Source: Pseudomonas sp. ANT_J12 (GTDB lineage: Bacteria > Pseudomonadota > Gammaproteobacteria > Pseudomonadales > Pseudomonadaceae). From it: DNA of 64,000 nt. Below the pieces are notes generated by a model, which was not told the origin of the DNA, ran no database searches, and saw nothing but the letters and a program-made list of their open reading frames with translations. The translations under genes and the position numbers were made by a program. Positions 16,941 through 24,442 of this stretch are shown piece after piece (the first letter of the stretch is position 1; every line of letters starts with the position of its first letter). The stretch spans positions 1 to 64,000 of the forward strand of contig NZ_VOBN01000009.1 of assembly GCF_008370045.1 (NCBI RefSeq), written 5' to 3'.

Positions 16941-16966
16941 AAAAAAAGCCACCTCTCGGTGGCTTT
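16941..16966 (-). terminator. Intrinsic terminator of the 16985 gene
   Basis: Stem AAAGCCACC/GGTGGCTTT. On the minus strand it is followed by a run of eight or more T residues, 20 nt after the stop codon at 16985. Confidence 0.9.
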
Positions 16967-16984
16967 CTTCCCTGACTGGTTCAA

Positions 16985-17755
16985 TCAGTCGTAAATCGCT
17001 TTCTTTTTCCAGTCGGCATCAGCCTCGACGTCTTTCAACCCTTCGGTCAATTGGTTGACTTCGCCTTCAGCCGGGGCGGTCTGGTCCATGACTTGGGCGT
17101 TGGCGCGGGCCAGGAGTTTTTCCAGGTATTCGAGTTGTTCGGCGTAGAGCTGCGGTTCCTGTTGCTTGCGCAGGTATTGCACGCCGCGTTCGAATGCCAG
17201 GCGAGCCTGGCCAGGCTGGTTTTGTTGCAGGGAGTGCTGGCCGAGGTTGTTGAAGAACTCGATGTGCAGCAGGACCAGGATGTGGCGGACTTCGCGGATC
17301 CAGCGCTTGGCTTCGTTGGTCGGCAGGAAGCCGTCCTGTGCGGCGCGGGTGATCTGGCCGTGCAAGGCTTCGAGCAAGAAGCGCACATCCTTGGCCTTGG
17401 CTTCGGTCTGGATCGGTGCCAGCGGGTTGTTGACCGGGATCGATTCGCCCTGGGCGACCAGGGTGTTCAGTTCGGCGATGCGGGCCTTGACCGTGGCATT
17501 GGTTTTTTCAAGGTGCAGCAGGCGCTGGCAGACGTTCAGCTCCAGGCGAGTCAACAACAGCTTGAGCGCGGGTGTCATCAACTGGCCGGGGAAGGTCTCG
17601 GTGATTTCGCCGCAGCGACGCAGGCGGTCGTTGAGTTCGACCTTGGTACGGGCCTTTTCCAGCTTATTGTTTTCCACCACATGGTTCATGTAGCCAATGG
17701 CGATCAATAGTGCGATCCCGGCTACGACTAGCAGGGTGATCATGAGTGGTGTCAC
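16985..17755 (-). CDS. Membrane-anchored helical protein of unknown function
   Basis: A 256-residue protein with one N-terminal transmembrane helix (about residues 4-24, ITLLVVAGIALLIAIGYM) and a long, mostly helical cytoplasmic or periplasmic part with TPR-like stretches (residues 160-225: FNNLGQHSLQQNQPGQARLAFERGV). I do not recognise an enzymatic motif. The GTG start at 17755 is supported by AGAGGT 7 nt upstream, while the next ATG (17743) would have no site. Similar single-pass helical proteins occur in other pseudomonads, but I cannot assign a role. Confidence 0.75.
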   Translation of the reverse strand: MTPLMITLLVVAGIALLIAIGYMNHVVENNKLEKARTKVELNDRLRRCGEITETFPGQLMTPALKLLLTRLELNVCQRLLHLEKTNATVKARIAELNTLVAQGESIPVNNPLAPIQTEAKAKDVRFLLEALHGQITRAAQDGFLPTNEAKRWIREVRHILVLLHIEFFNNLGQHSLQQNQPGQARLAFERGVQYLRKQQEPQLYAEQLEYLEKLLARANAQVMDQTAPAEGEVNQLTEGLKDVEADADWKKKAIYD

Positions 17756-18136
17756 CGGTAAGACCTCTTTATAGGGTTCGCGTGCGAGTGTAGTGGCTTG
17801 GCGTGGGAGCGCATAGGGCCGCTCGACGAGTTGAATCGGCCACGACTCTACTTATATCGGCAGTCATCCTGCTTATATAAGTAATAGCGTGCGCAGTGCA
17901 CATTGCCATCATTCGTTGAGTGGGTGGACTATAGCGCCTTGGCGGGTGCCAGAATATAGGCGTCAAACGGCGGGCGACGGAAAACCCCGATTCGCCTCCA
18001 AAAGCACGGCGAAGTCATTGATTTAAATAAATTTATATCAGGGGGTTGACGACCCATCAATCCATCCATAGAATGCGCGCCACTTACAGCGTAAAGCACA
18101 CAGCGAAACGCGGTAGGGAGTGAATGTTGTACGTGT
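17756..18136. other. Intergenic region: promoter region of two divergent units
   Basis: No gene is visible. The right part holds an AT-rich UP-like element (18017-18040) and the tRNA promoter; the left part holds the upstream region of the minus-strand 17755 gene. Confidence 0.6.
18046..18074 (+). promoter_or_regulatory. Strong sigma-70 promoter of the tRNA operon
   Basis: TTGACG and TAGAAT separated by exactly 17 bp, preceded by an A/T-rich UP-like stretch at 18017-18040 and followed by a GC-rich discriminator GCGCGCC. The latter is typical of stringently controlled stable-RNA promoters. The predicted start is near 18082, about 55 nt before the first tRNA. Confidence 0.85.
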
Positions 18137-18212
18137 GTCCCCTTCGTCTAGTGGCCTAGGACACCGCCCTTTCACGGCGGTAACAGGGGTTCGAGTCCCC
18201 TAGGGGACGCCA
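18137..18212 (+). tRNA. tRNA-Glu (TTC), copy 1
   Basis: A 76-nt cloverleaf with acceptor stem GTCCCCT/AGGGGAC, anticodon stem CCGCC/GGCGG, loop CTTTCAC with anticodon TTC, T-arm GGTTCGAGTCC, and encoded CCA. It is the first of four tRNAs in one transcript. Confidence 0.98.
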
Positions 18213-18215
18213 TAT

Positions 18216-18291
<76 letters not shown>

Positions 18292-18396
18292 ATTTTAAAC
18301 AGCGTTGCTTTCGGGCAGGGCTGAGTGAAACCAGAACCGACATCTTCGGATGCGGATTTGGGCACTGGGACACACACCATGTGTTTCAGTTAGCGT

Positions 18397-18472
18397 GTCC
18401 CCTTCGTCTAGTGGCCTAGGACACCGCCCTTTCACGGCGGTAACAGGGGTTCGAGTCCCCTAGGGGACGCCA
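18397..18472 (+). tRNA. tRNA-Glu (TTC), copy 2
   Basis: Identical to copy 1 and exactly 260 bp downstream of it, consistent with duplication of the Glu-Gly cassette. Confidence 0.98.
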
Positions 18473-18475
18473 TTT

Positions 18476-18551
<76 letters not shown>

Positions 18552-18560
18552 TATTCAACA

Positions 18561-18593
18561 AAAACGCCGCTCAGCAATGAGCGGCGTTTTTGT
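18561..18593 (+). terminator. Intrinsic terminator of the tRNA operon
   Basis: Stem AACGCCGCTCA/TGAGCGGCGTT with a GCAA tetraloop and a T-rich tail, directly after the last tRNA. Confidence 0.95.
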
Positions 18594-18657
18594 TTGTGCG
18601 TTTTTTGCTGAAAGCTCCAGAAGTCGGACCCGCCACAGCAGCGGGTCCAAAAGTGCA

Positions 18658-20406
18658 TCAGAGCTTCGGCAACTGCCCGACGCGGCCCATCATCTCGGTC
18701 ACGATCTGCAGGTCCAGCAGGAACTGGTCGACAGTCTTGAACTCGTTGTCGGTGTGGCCGGTGTACTTGACCTCAGGTCGGGCCAGGCCGAATTGCACGC
18801 CATTGGGCAGTTCATGGACCGAAGTGGCGCCGGCAGAGGAGCCGAACTTGTGTTCCATGCCCAGGTTTTCCGTGGACACCGCCAACAACGCCTTGACCCA
18901 TTCACCCTCAGGATTGCGGTACATCGGCTCGGCGATCGAGTAGTCGAATGTCGCCGCTACGTGGGTTTTCTTGCTCCAGGCACCAATCTTTTCAGCAATT
19001 TTTGCCTTGAGCGCTTCCGGGGACTCGCCCTTCGGCACGCGCAGGTTGACGGCGAGCTTGAAGGTTTTGTCATCCAGCCCGACAAAGGTCAGGGACGTGG
19101 TCAGCGGACCCATGAAGGCATCGGAGAAGCCAACGCCCAATTTGCCACCCAGGTAATCCAGGCCCCAGTTGTCGGCGGCATAGCGGGCGGCGTCGGTGAT
19201 GTGGTTGTGCTTGAGCGCGACTTTGCCATCCAGGCTATGGATGAAGTCGAGCATCCTGGCCACCGGGTTCACACCGGACTCGGGCTCGGAGGAGTGAGCG
19301 GAAACGCCGGTGACCGTCAGCTTGACGTTCTTGCCGTCGACCTTGGCGTTCACTTCGAAGTTGCCGCCGTTGCCGCTGTTGCGCTTGGCATAATCAGCCC
19401 CGGCCTTCTGCAGGCTGGCGGCCAGTTCGGCGGGTTTGTCAGTGACCAGGGTCGCAACGGAAGCCGATGGAATCTGGTTAGTGGCCATGCCGCCGGTCAT
19501 CGAGATGATTTCGGCGCCTTTACCTTCGCCCTTGCGTACGGCGAACTTGGCCATGACGGTGCCGTAGCCTTTCTCGGCAATCACCACCGGGTAGCCGCCA
19601 TCCAGCGCCAGGTTGTAGTTGGGCGTCGGGTTGTATTCGAAGTAATAAGGAATGGCGTCGCCGGTGGTTTCTTCGGTGGTGTCCACCAGCAGCTTGAAAT
19701 TCCTGGCCAGCGGCAGCTTCTCTTCCTTGATGACCTTCATCGCGTACATCGCCACCACGATGCCGTTCTTGTCATCCTCGGTACCCCGGCCATACATGCG
19801 GTCGCCGATCAGGGTGACTTTGAACGGATCGAGTTTGGTGCCGTCCTTCAGGACCCAGTTCTCCGGCGTCACGGGCACCACGTCGGCATGGGCGTGAATG
19901 CCCACGACTTCATCGCCGCTGCCTTCGAGGGAGATTTCATAGACGCGATTGTCGATGTTGCGGAAGTTCAGGTTGAAGGCTTGGGCCAGGCTTTTGATCT
20001 TGTCGGCGATCTTGATGAATTCAGGATTGTCGTGCTGGGCGACGCCTTCAACCTGGAAGGTCGGAATTGCCACCAGTTCACGCAGGGTCTCGGTGGCCGC
20101 GCTGCCGTATTTCACCCGCGCATAAATCCCCAGCAGGCGAGTGATCTCGTTTTGCTGTTCGGCAGAAAGGGTTTTGTTGTCGAGGAAGGCGCTGATGGCC
20201 GGGCCGAGGTTGGCGGTCTTCGCCAGGTCGCTCTTGGCCACGCCACCCAGGAACTGCCTGAAATCCGTGACCGAAGTTTCACTGAAAGACTTGAGAAGGG
20301 TCGCGCTCTGTTGCGGAGTGATGTTGGCCTGGGCCAGTGTGGTGAACGACGAAAGGCTCGCCAGAATCAGGGTGGTCGCGGCCAGTTGCTTGAGAGAAAA
20401 ATCCAT
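18658..20406 (-). CDS. Exported M20-family dipeptidase
   Basis: A 582-residue metallopeptidase of the M20/PepV-like type. A signal peptide is visible (LAATTLILASLSSFTTLAQA, residues 7-26). Metal-binding and catalytic residues are seen in HAHADVVPV, EDDKNG and DTTEET, the usual two-zinc arrangement with a dimerisation domain between. It probably releases amino acids from dipeptides in the periplasm. I start at 20406 (AAGGA about 11 nt upstream); an ATG at 20418 would add four residues but has almost no spacing to the same site. It is monocistronic. Confidence 0.88.
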   Translation of the reverse strand: MDFSLKQLAATTLILASLSSFTTLAQANITPQQSATLLKSFSETSVTDFRQFLGGVAKSDLAKTANLGPAISAFLDNKTLSAEQQNEITRLLGIYARVKYGSAATETLRELVAIPTFQVEGVAQHDNPEFIKIADKIKSLAQAFNLNFRNIDNRVYEISLEGSGDEVVGIHAHADVVPVTPENWVLKDGTKLDPFKVTLIGDRMYGRGTEDDKNGIVVAMYAMKVIKEEKLPLARNFKLLVDTTEETTGDAIPYYFEYNPTPNYNLALDGGYPVVIAEKGYGTVMAKFAVRKGEGKGAEIISMTGGMATNQIPSASVATLVTDKPAELAASLQKAGADYAKRNSGNGGNFEVNAKVDGKNVKLTVTGVSAHSSEPESGVNPVARMLDFIHSLDGKVALKHNHITDAARYAADNWGLDYLGGKLGVGFSDAFMGPLTTSLTFVGLDDKTFKLAVNLRVPKGESPEALKAKIAEKIGAWSKKTHVAATFDYSIAEPMYRNPEGEWVKALLAVSTENLGMEHKFGSSAGATSVHELPNGVQFGLARPEVKYTGHTDNEFKTVDQFLLDLQIVTEMMGRVGQLPKL

Positions 20407-20552
20407 TGCTGGGGGCATTCCTTCGCAGGTAGTGAGTGGGAAATATCTGATCGAATAATCAGAAAGGTTTCCAAACTAACACCGCGAGGGAGTGACAGGG
20501 GAGCCCCTGAAGTGGGAACTGTCGCACAGAACGGCAAAAGCGACGCAGAAAT

Positions 20553-20590
20553 GCAAAAGGCCCGCCAGTCTGACTGAGCGGGCCTTTTGC
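20553..20590. terminator. Bidirectional-looking terminator downstream of lysE
   Basis: Stem GCAAAAGGCCCGC/GCGGGCCTTTTGC with an AGTCTGACTGA-type loop, 13 nt beyond the stop of the minus-strand LysE gene. Confidence 0.85.
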
Positions 20591-20602
20591 AGGGGCGCGG
20601 GG

Positions 20603-21241
20603 TTACATCGACAGGATCAGGCGCCCGGCGAACAGGATCAGAATCACCCCCATGGTGCGTTCGAACCAGTGCCCCATGCGCATGAACAGCAGCCGAATCC
20701 GGGCACTGGAAAAGAACAACGCGACGATCACAAACCACAGCGCGTTGATGAAGCACATCCACACGCCATACAGCGCCTGGATCTGTAGCGGTGTCGTGGC
20801 GCTGATGATGGTGGTGAAGATCGCCAGGAAAAACAGCGTGGCTTTCGGGTTGGTCGCGTTAGTCAGGAAACCGGTGGTAAACGCCTTCAACAAGGTCTGT
20901 TCCACCATCGGCTCGTCCGCGACTTTGTCGCCTTCCAGGGCAGTCTTGGGCTTGCTGCGCAGCAGGCTGACGCCGAGGTACAGAATGTAGGCACCGCCCA
21001 CGACCTTGGCCACCGTCAGCAGCCATGGCGTGGTGTGCATCAACGCGCCGACGCCGAGCAAGGTGTAAAGCACGTGCACGGAAATGCCCGCGCCGATGCC
21101 CAGCGCGGTACAGATGCCCACCAGTCGACCGAAGCGTACGCTCTGGCGGATGGTCACGGCGAAGTCCGGTCCGGGTGCGACAACGGCAAGAAAATGAATG
21201 GTCGCCAGCGCCAGAAACTCGCCCAGGTAATTGGAAAGCAT
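20603..21241 (-). CDS. LysE-family amino acid exporter
   Basis: A 212-residue inner-membrane exporter of the LysE/RhtB superfamily with about six transmembrane segments and the family N-terminal motif VVAPGPDFAVTIRQSV (residues 20-35). It exports amino acids or related small molecules. Its ATG is only 1 nt after the stop of the 2OG-Fe(II) oxygenase gene, so the two are co-transcribed and probably co-translated, which suggests that the exported compound is the oxygenase product or its precursor. This last point is inference. Confidence 0.92.
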   Translation of the reverse strand: MLSNYLGEFLALATIHFLAVVAPGPDFAVTIRQSVRFGRLVGICTALGIGAGISVHVLYTLLGVGALMHTTPWLLTVAKVVGGAYILYLGVSLLRSKPKTALEGDKVADEPMVEQTLLKAFTTGFLTNATNPKATLFFLAIFTTIISATTPLQIQALYGVWMCFINALWFVIVALFFSSARIRLLFMRMGHWFERTMGVILILFAGRLILSM

Positions 21242-21242
21242 T

Positions 21243-22013
21243 TCAACTCCAGAAAGTCAGGGGTGAAGCATTGCCGCGATAACCGACAAAGAACGAAAGG
21301 CTCAAGCGCGGATCGGCCACGCCCGGGGTCACCGAGTGCATGCAGCGCGAATTGAACATGATGAAATCCCCCGGATCAGGGCGAATTTCCAGGGTCGGAG
21401 GGCCAAGCAGGGCCGGGTCGATGCCGTAGCTGTCGCCACGCATTTCGTCGAACCGGTCGGGGGAAATGTCGTGGTCCCACATCTGCAACGCGCCGCCCTC
21501 GGCGGGCATGTTCAGGTAGACATTGCAGGCGAACTGCGCCTCCAGGCTGCGGGCCTGAAAACTGTCCGGGGCGTCCTTGGCAAAAATGTCGTGATGGGCG
21601 AGGAAGCACACGCCGGGTTTCACCACCCGGGACAGGCCCACATACATCTTGCGTCCGTAAAGATTCTCCAGATGTGCACCCGCCGGCCAGGACTCGTCGA
21701 GCATGCAGCGCAGGGTGTCGACCGGGGACGAGTAGGGCGCACAGCGATTGCGCAGTTCCTCGATGTTGCTGGTGGCGCGTTCGAAATAGTCTTCGATCAG
21801 CAGCGGCTGGTTTTCCGCTTCGTAAAACGCCATGCCGATGCGACCGATGCTCGGCGCGTTGATGTAACCCTCAAAGCCCGGCGCAAGGATCTTGTCGCCA
21901 ATCTGCACCGCCAGCGGTTGAGGCAAGAAGCCTTTGACGCGAATGGCGAGGACTTCTTCGTTGGCCAGTTTTTTTATGCACGTCTCATCGAGACGCTCGA
22001 CGTCAAGCATCAT
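21243..22013 (-). CDS. 2OG-Fe(II) oxygenase
   Basis: A 256-residue protein of the 2-oxoglutarate/Fe(II) dioxygenase fold. The metal triad is visible as HHD (in FLAHHDIFAKD, near residue 140) and the distal His in SRCMHSVTPG near residue 232, followed by the 2-oxoglutarate-binding Arg in PRLSLSFF. Such enzymes hydroxylate amino acids, peptides or small metabolites. It lies in a minus-strand group between an AlaX-like gene (93-nt gap) and a LysE exporter (1-nt gap), so a free or peptide-bound amino acid is a reasonable substrate guess. Confidence 0.85.
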   Translation of the reverse strand: MMLDVERLDETCIKKLANEEVLAIRVKGFLPQPLAVQIGDKILAPGFEGYINAPSIGRIGMAFYEAENQPLLIEDYFERATSNIEELRNRCAPYSSPVDTLRCMLDESWPAGAHLENLYGRKMYVGLSRVVKPGVCFLAHHDIFAKDAPDSFQARSLEAQFACNVYLNMPAEGGALQMWDHDISPDRFDEMRGDSYGIDPALLGPPTLEIRPDPGDFIMFNSRCMHSVTPGVADPRLSLSFFVGYRGNASPLTFWS

Positions 22014-22105
22014 GGTTTAGGTCCATCTATCGATTAGTCAACGGAGCCTGCGAATGCACGCTCCCCCGGCGTCAGGCGATGAAGGTGCCGACATCGCCAA
22101 CAAGC

Positions 22106-22732
22106 TCAATCCACGTGGTAGTGGACCGAAAGCGTGCCCTTTTTCAGTGAAAGGGAGTCGATCGTGACCGTGCCTAAATCCTTCAGGCTACGTACATGGG
22201 TGCCGCCACAGCCGTAGGCCGGCAGTTCGCCGAAGCCGATTTCCCGGGCGCCTTCGCGCAGCGAGGTCAGGCGCGGCAGGTCATCGGCGATCCACTGCGC
22301 GATACCGTCCTGAAGGGGCTGGGCCTCGATCTCTTCAGCCGAATCCGCCGGTTTGAACTGCACACGGCCTTCGCCCGGCCAATGGTGGGCCTTGATCGGC
22401 ATCCAGCCCAGGACCTGAACAAAGTGGCCGATCAGGTGACCGGCCGAATGCATGCGGGTATTGAATTGGCGGCGTTGTTCATCGACCCGGATCTGGGTCA
22501 TGCCGGGTTGTACCGGGTGGTCGACGTAATGGACGATCCGGTCTGGATCCTGGACGACCCGCAGTACCTGGCTTTCACCGATCCAGCCGGTATCACAAGG
22601 CTGTCCACCGCCCTGGGGGTGGAACAGTGTGGCGCGCAAAACGACCGCGAATTCATGCTCGTGGGGCGTGCAATCCAGGACTTCCACATTGGCCTTGAGG
22701 TCATCACTATGGAAAAAGAGGCGAAGCGTCAT
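22106..22732 (-). CDS. AlaX-like alanyl-tRNA editing protein
   Basis: A 208-residue stand-alone homologue of the AlaRS editing domain. The zinc ligands are in HSAGHLIGH near residue 115 and GCGGTHVRSL near residue 183, with the glycine-rich LFHPQGGGQP near residue 40. AlaX proteins hydrolyse Ser- or Gly-tRNA-Ala, and some act on other misacylated tRNAs. The ATG at 22732 gives MTLRLFFHSDD; the open frame upstream has no ribosome binding site. A TTATCA-17-TATAAT promoter lies just upstream. It is divergent from a LysR gene. Confidence 0.88.
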   Translation of the reverse strand: MTLRLFFHSDDLKANVEVLDCTPHEHEFAVVLRATLFHPQGGGQPCDTGWIGESQVLRVVQDPDRIVHYVDHPVQPGMTQIRVDEQRRQFNTRMHSAGHLIGHFVQVLGWMPIKAHHWPGEGRVQFKPADSAEEIEAQPLQDGIAQWIADDLPRLTSLREGAREIGFGELPAYGCGGTHVRSLKDLGTVTIDSLSLKKGTLSVHYHVD

Positions 22733-22763
22733 ATTCCATGCCCTTATTAAAGTTTCTATTTTT

Positions 22764-22792
22764 ATTATATGAAGCGTGGAATTGCGTGATAA
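22764..22792 (-). promoter_or_regulatory. Promoter of the alaX-like gene
   Basis: On the minus strand TTATCA and TATAAT are separated by 17 bp, giving a start near 22757 and a leader of about 25 nt. The region is AT-rich and is shared with the divergent LysR gene, whose product could act here. Confidence 0.6.
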
Positions 22793-22822
22793 TCCGTTCA
22801 ATCATCAAAGGACTGTTGCGCT

Positions 22823-23821
22823 GTGAGCATAAATCTACCGCTGCCGCTGTTGGGTGAGATGGCGATTTTCGTCAAGGTTGTCGAGACCGGCAGCTTTTCC
22901 GAAGCGGCACGTCAGTTGGGTTCATCGCCCTCGGCGGTCAGCCGCAGCATCTCGCGCCTGGAAAAAGCCCTGGCCACCCGCTTGCTGCAACGCACCACGC
23001 GCAAGCTGCGCCTGAGCGATGGTGGCGAAGAGGTGTTCAAGCGTTGCCAGGAGATGGTCAGCGCGGCCAAGTCGGTGATGGAAATCAGCGGCCAGTTCAC
23101 CCACGAGGCCGAAGGACTGGTGCGGGTCAGCGTGCCCAAGGCCGTGGGCCGATTTGTGATTCACCCGCATATGCCGGAATTTCTGCGGCGTTATCCCAAA
23201 GTGGATGTGGAGTTGCTGCTCGAAGACCGGCAGGTGGATTTGATCGATGACAACGTCGACCTGGCGATCCGCATTACCAATTGCCCGCCCGCAGGACTGG
23301 TCGGGCGACAGTTGCTGACCATCGACCACTTGCTCTGCGCAACCCCGCAATACCTGGCCGAACACGGTACGCCGGCCCATCCCCACGACTTGCTCAATCA
23401 CAGTTGCATCTACCTGGGCGAAACCCCGAGCGATGCACGCTGGAAATTCAAGAAAGGCAGCAAAGCCGTGACTGTCGGCGTGCGCGGGCGTTACGCGGCC
23501 AATCACACTGGCGTGCGACTGGGCGCGGTGTTGCAGCACATCGGGATTGGCAGCTTGCCGTACTTCACCGCCCGGTATGCGCTGGAGCAGGGGTTGATCG
23601 TGCAGGTGTTGCCGGACTGGACGTTTCTGGCGTCCTACCATGGTGGTGCGTGGTTGTTGCACTCGCCGACGCGCTACCTGCCGCCCAAGCTGCGGGTGTT
23701 TATCGATTATCTGGTGGAGTGTCTGGAGAAGGAGCCGACCTTGAGCAAGCCGGGTAAACCGAGTGCCTTGAACACGGTCGCGGCGGAGTATGAGTTGCCG
23801 GAGAGTGATGGGTTGCTTTGA
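22823..23821 (+). CDS. LysR-family transcriptional regulator
   Basis: A 332-residue LysR regulator. The N-terminal winged helix reads FSEAARQLGSSPSAVSRSISRLEKAL (about residues 25-50), followed by a periplasmic-binding-protein-like effector domain. The start is GTG at 22823 with AAGGA about 10 nt upstream. It is divergent from the AlaX/oxygenase/LysE group across 90 bp, the classical arrangement for a LysR regulator and its target. A REP pair follows the stop. Confidence 0.93.
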   Translation: MSINLPLPLLGEMAIFVKVVETGSFSEAARQLGSSPSAVSRSISRLEKALATRLLQRTTRKLRLSDGGEEVFKRCQEMVSAAKSVMEISGQFTHEAEGLVRVSVPKAVGRFVIHPHMPEFLRRYPKVDVELLLEDRQVDLIDDNVDLAIRITNCPPAGLVGRQLLTIDHLLCATPQYLAEHGTPAHPHDLLNHSCIYLGETPSDARWKFKKGSKAVTVGVRGRYAANHTGVRLGAVLQHIGIGSLPYFTARYALEQGLIVQVLPDWTFLASYHGGAWLLHSPTRYLPPKLRVFIDYLVECLEKEPTLSKPGKPSALNTVAAEYELPESDGLL

Positions 23822-23823
23822 CG

Positions 23824-23899
23824 GGCCTCTTCGCGGGCAAGCCTCGCTTCTACAGGAGAACGCGGTCCCGTGCAGGAGCGAGGCTTGCCCGCGAAGGCG
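23824..23899. repeat. REPIN (inverted REP pair)
   Basis: Two REP sequences in opposite orientation (CTTCGCGGGCAAGCCTCGC and GCGAGGCTTGCCCGCGAAG) about 25 bp apart, the mobile doublet form of REPs. Confidence 0.9.
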
Positions 23900-23914
23900 T
23901 CCTCACAAATGCCA

Positions 23915-23953
23915 CAAAAAAAGGCCCGCATGAATCACCATGCGGGCCTTTTG
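23915..23953 (-). terminator. Terminator downstream of the PA2817-like gene
   Basis: Stem AAGGCCCGCATG/CATGCGGGCCTT with a T-run on the minus strand, 17 nt past the minus-strand stop codon. Confidence 0.9.
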
Positions 23954-23969
23954 CGTTCCTGATCCGGGA

Positions 23970-24377
23970 TCAGTGCTTGCTGTCGTCCTGCGACATCGCC
24001 AGCAGCTGCTTTTCCTGGTTCCAGTCGAACGGTTCGTCGTTCTGTTCCGCTTCGAAACGACGTTCTTCCAGCGCCTGATACAACTCGATTTCATCATCAG
24101 GCATGTAGTGCAGGCAGTCGCCGGCGAAGTACCACAGCAGGTCGCGCGGCACCAAGTGGGCGATTTGCGGGTAGCGGGTGATGACCTGGCAAAGAATGTC
24201 CTGGCCCAGGTACTGGCTTTCGATCGGATCGACCGGCAGCAACGCACGCAATTCGTCGAAGCGCTCCAGGAACAAGGCATGGCTTTCTTCGGGAACCTGT
24301 TCGGCCTCACCTACGGCGACCAGGATGCTGCGCAAGTGGTCCAGCAAGACGAGATGATCGGCAACGACATTGGACAC
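23970..24377 (-). CDS. PA2817 family protein
   Basis: A 135-residue acidic, helical protein. Its place next to the fadE-like acyl-CoA dehydrogenase, and its sequence as I remember it, match P. aeruginosa PA2817, a protein of unknown function. I see no catalytic motif; the C-terminal half is rich in Glu and Asp. The GTG start at 24377 has GAGGA about 9 nt upstream, giving MSNVVADHLVLLDHL. It is downstream of fadE (66-nt gap) and probably in its operon. Confidence 0.8.
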   Translation of the reverse strand: MSNVVADHLVLLDHLRSILVAVGEAEQVPEESHALFLERFDELRALLPVDPIESQYLGQDILCQVITRYPQIAHLVPRDLLWYFAGDCLHYMPDDEIELYQALEERRFEAEQNDEPFDWNQEKQLLAMSQDDSKH

Positions 24378-24442
24378 GAGATAAGTCCTCAAGAGCAAAA
24401 CGGGCGCGGGAGTATAAAGCTCCCACGCCTGTTTTTACAGGA

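Noticed and set aside
15685..17058. Long repetitive ORFs through the 69-bp array on both strands
   Set aside because: They are open only because the unit length is divisible by 3. No ribosome binding sites, and they run into neighbouring genes in other frames.
18577..20577. 666-codon plus-strand frame opposite the M20 peptidase
   Set aside because: Starts inside the tRNA terminator and mirrors a gene with all metal-binding motifs.
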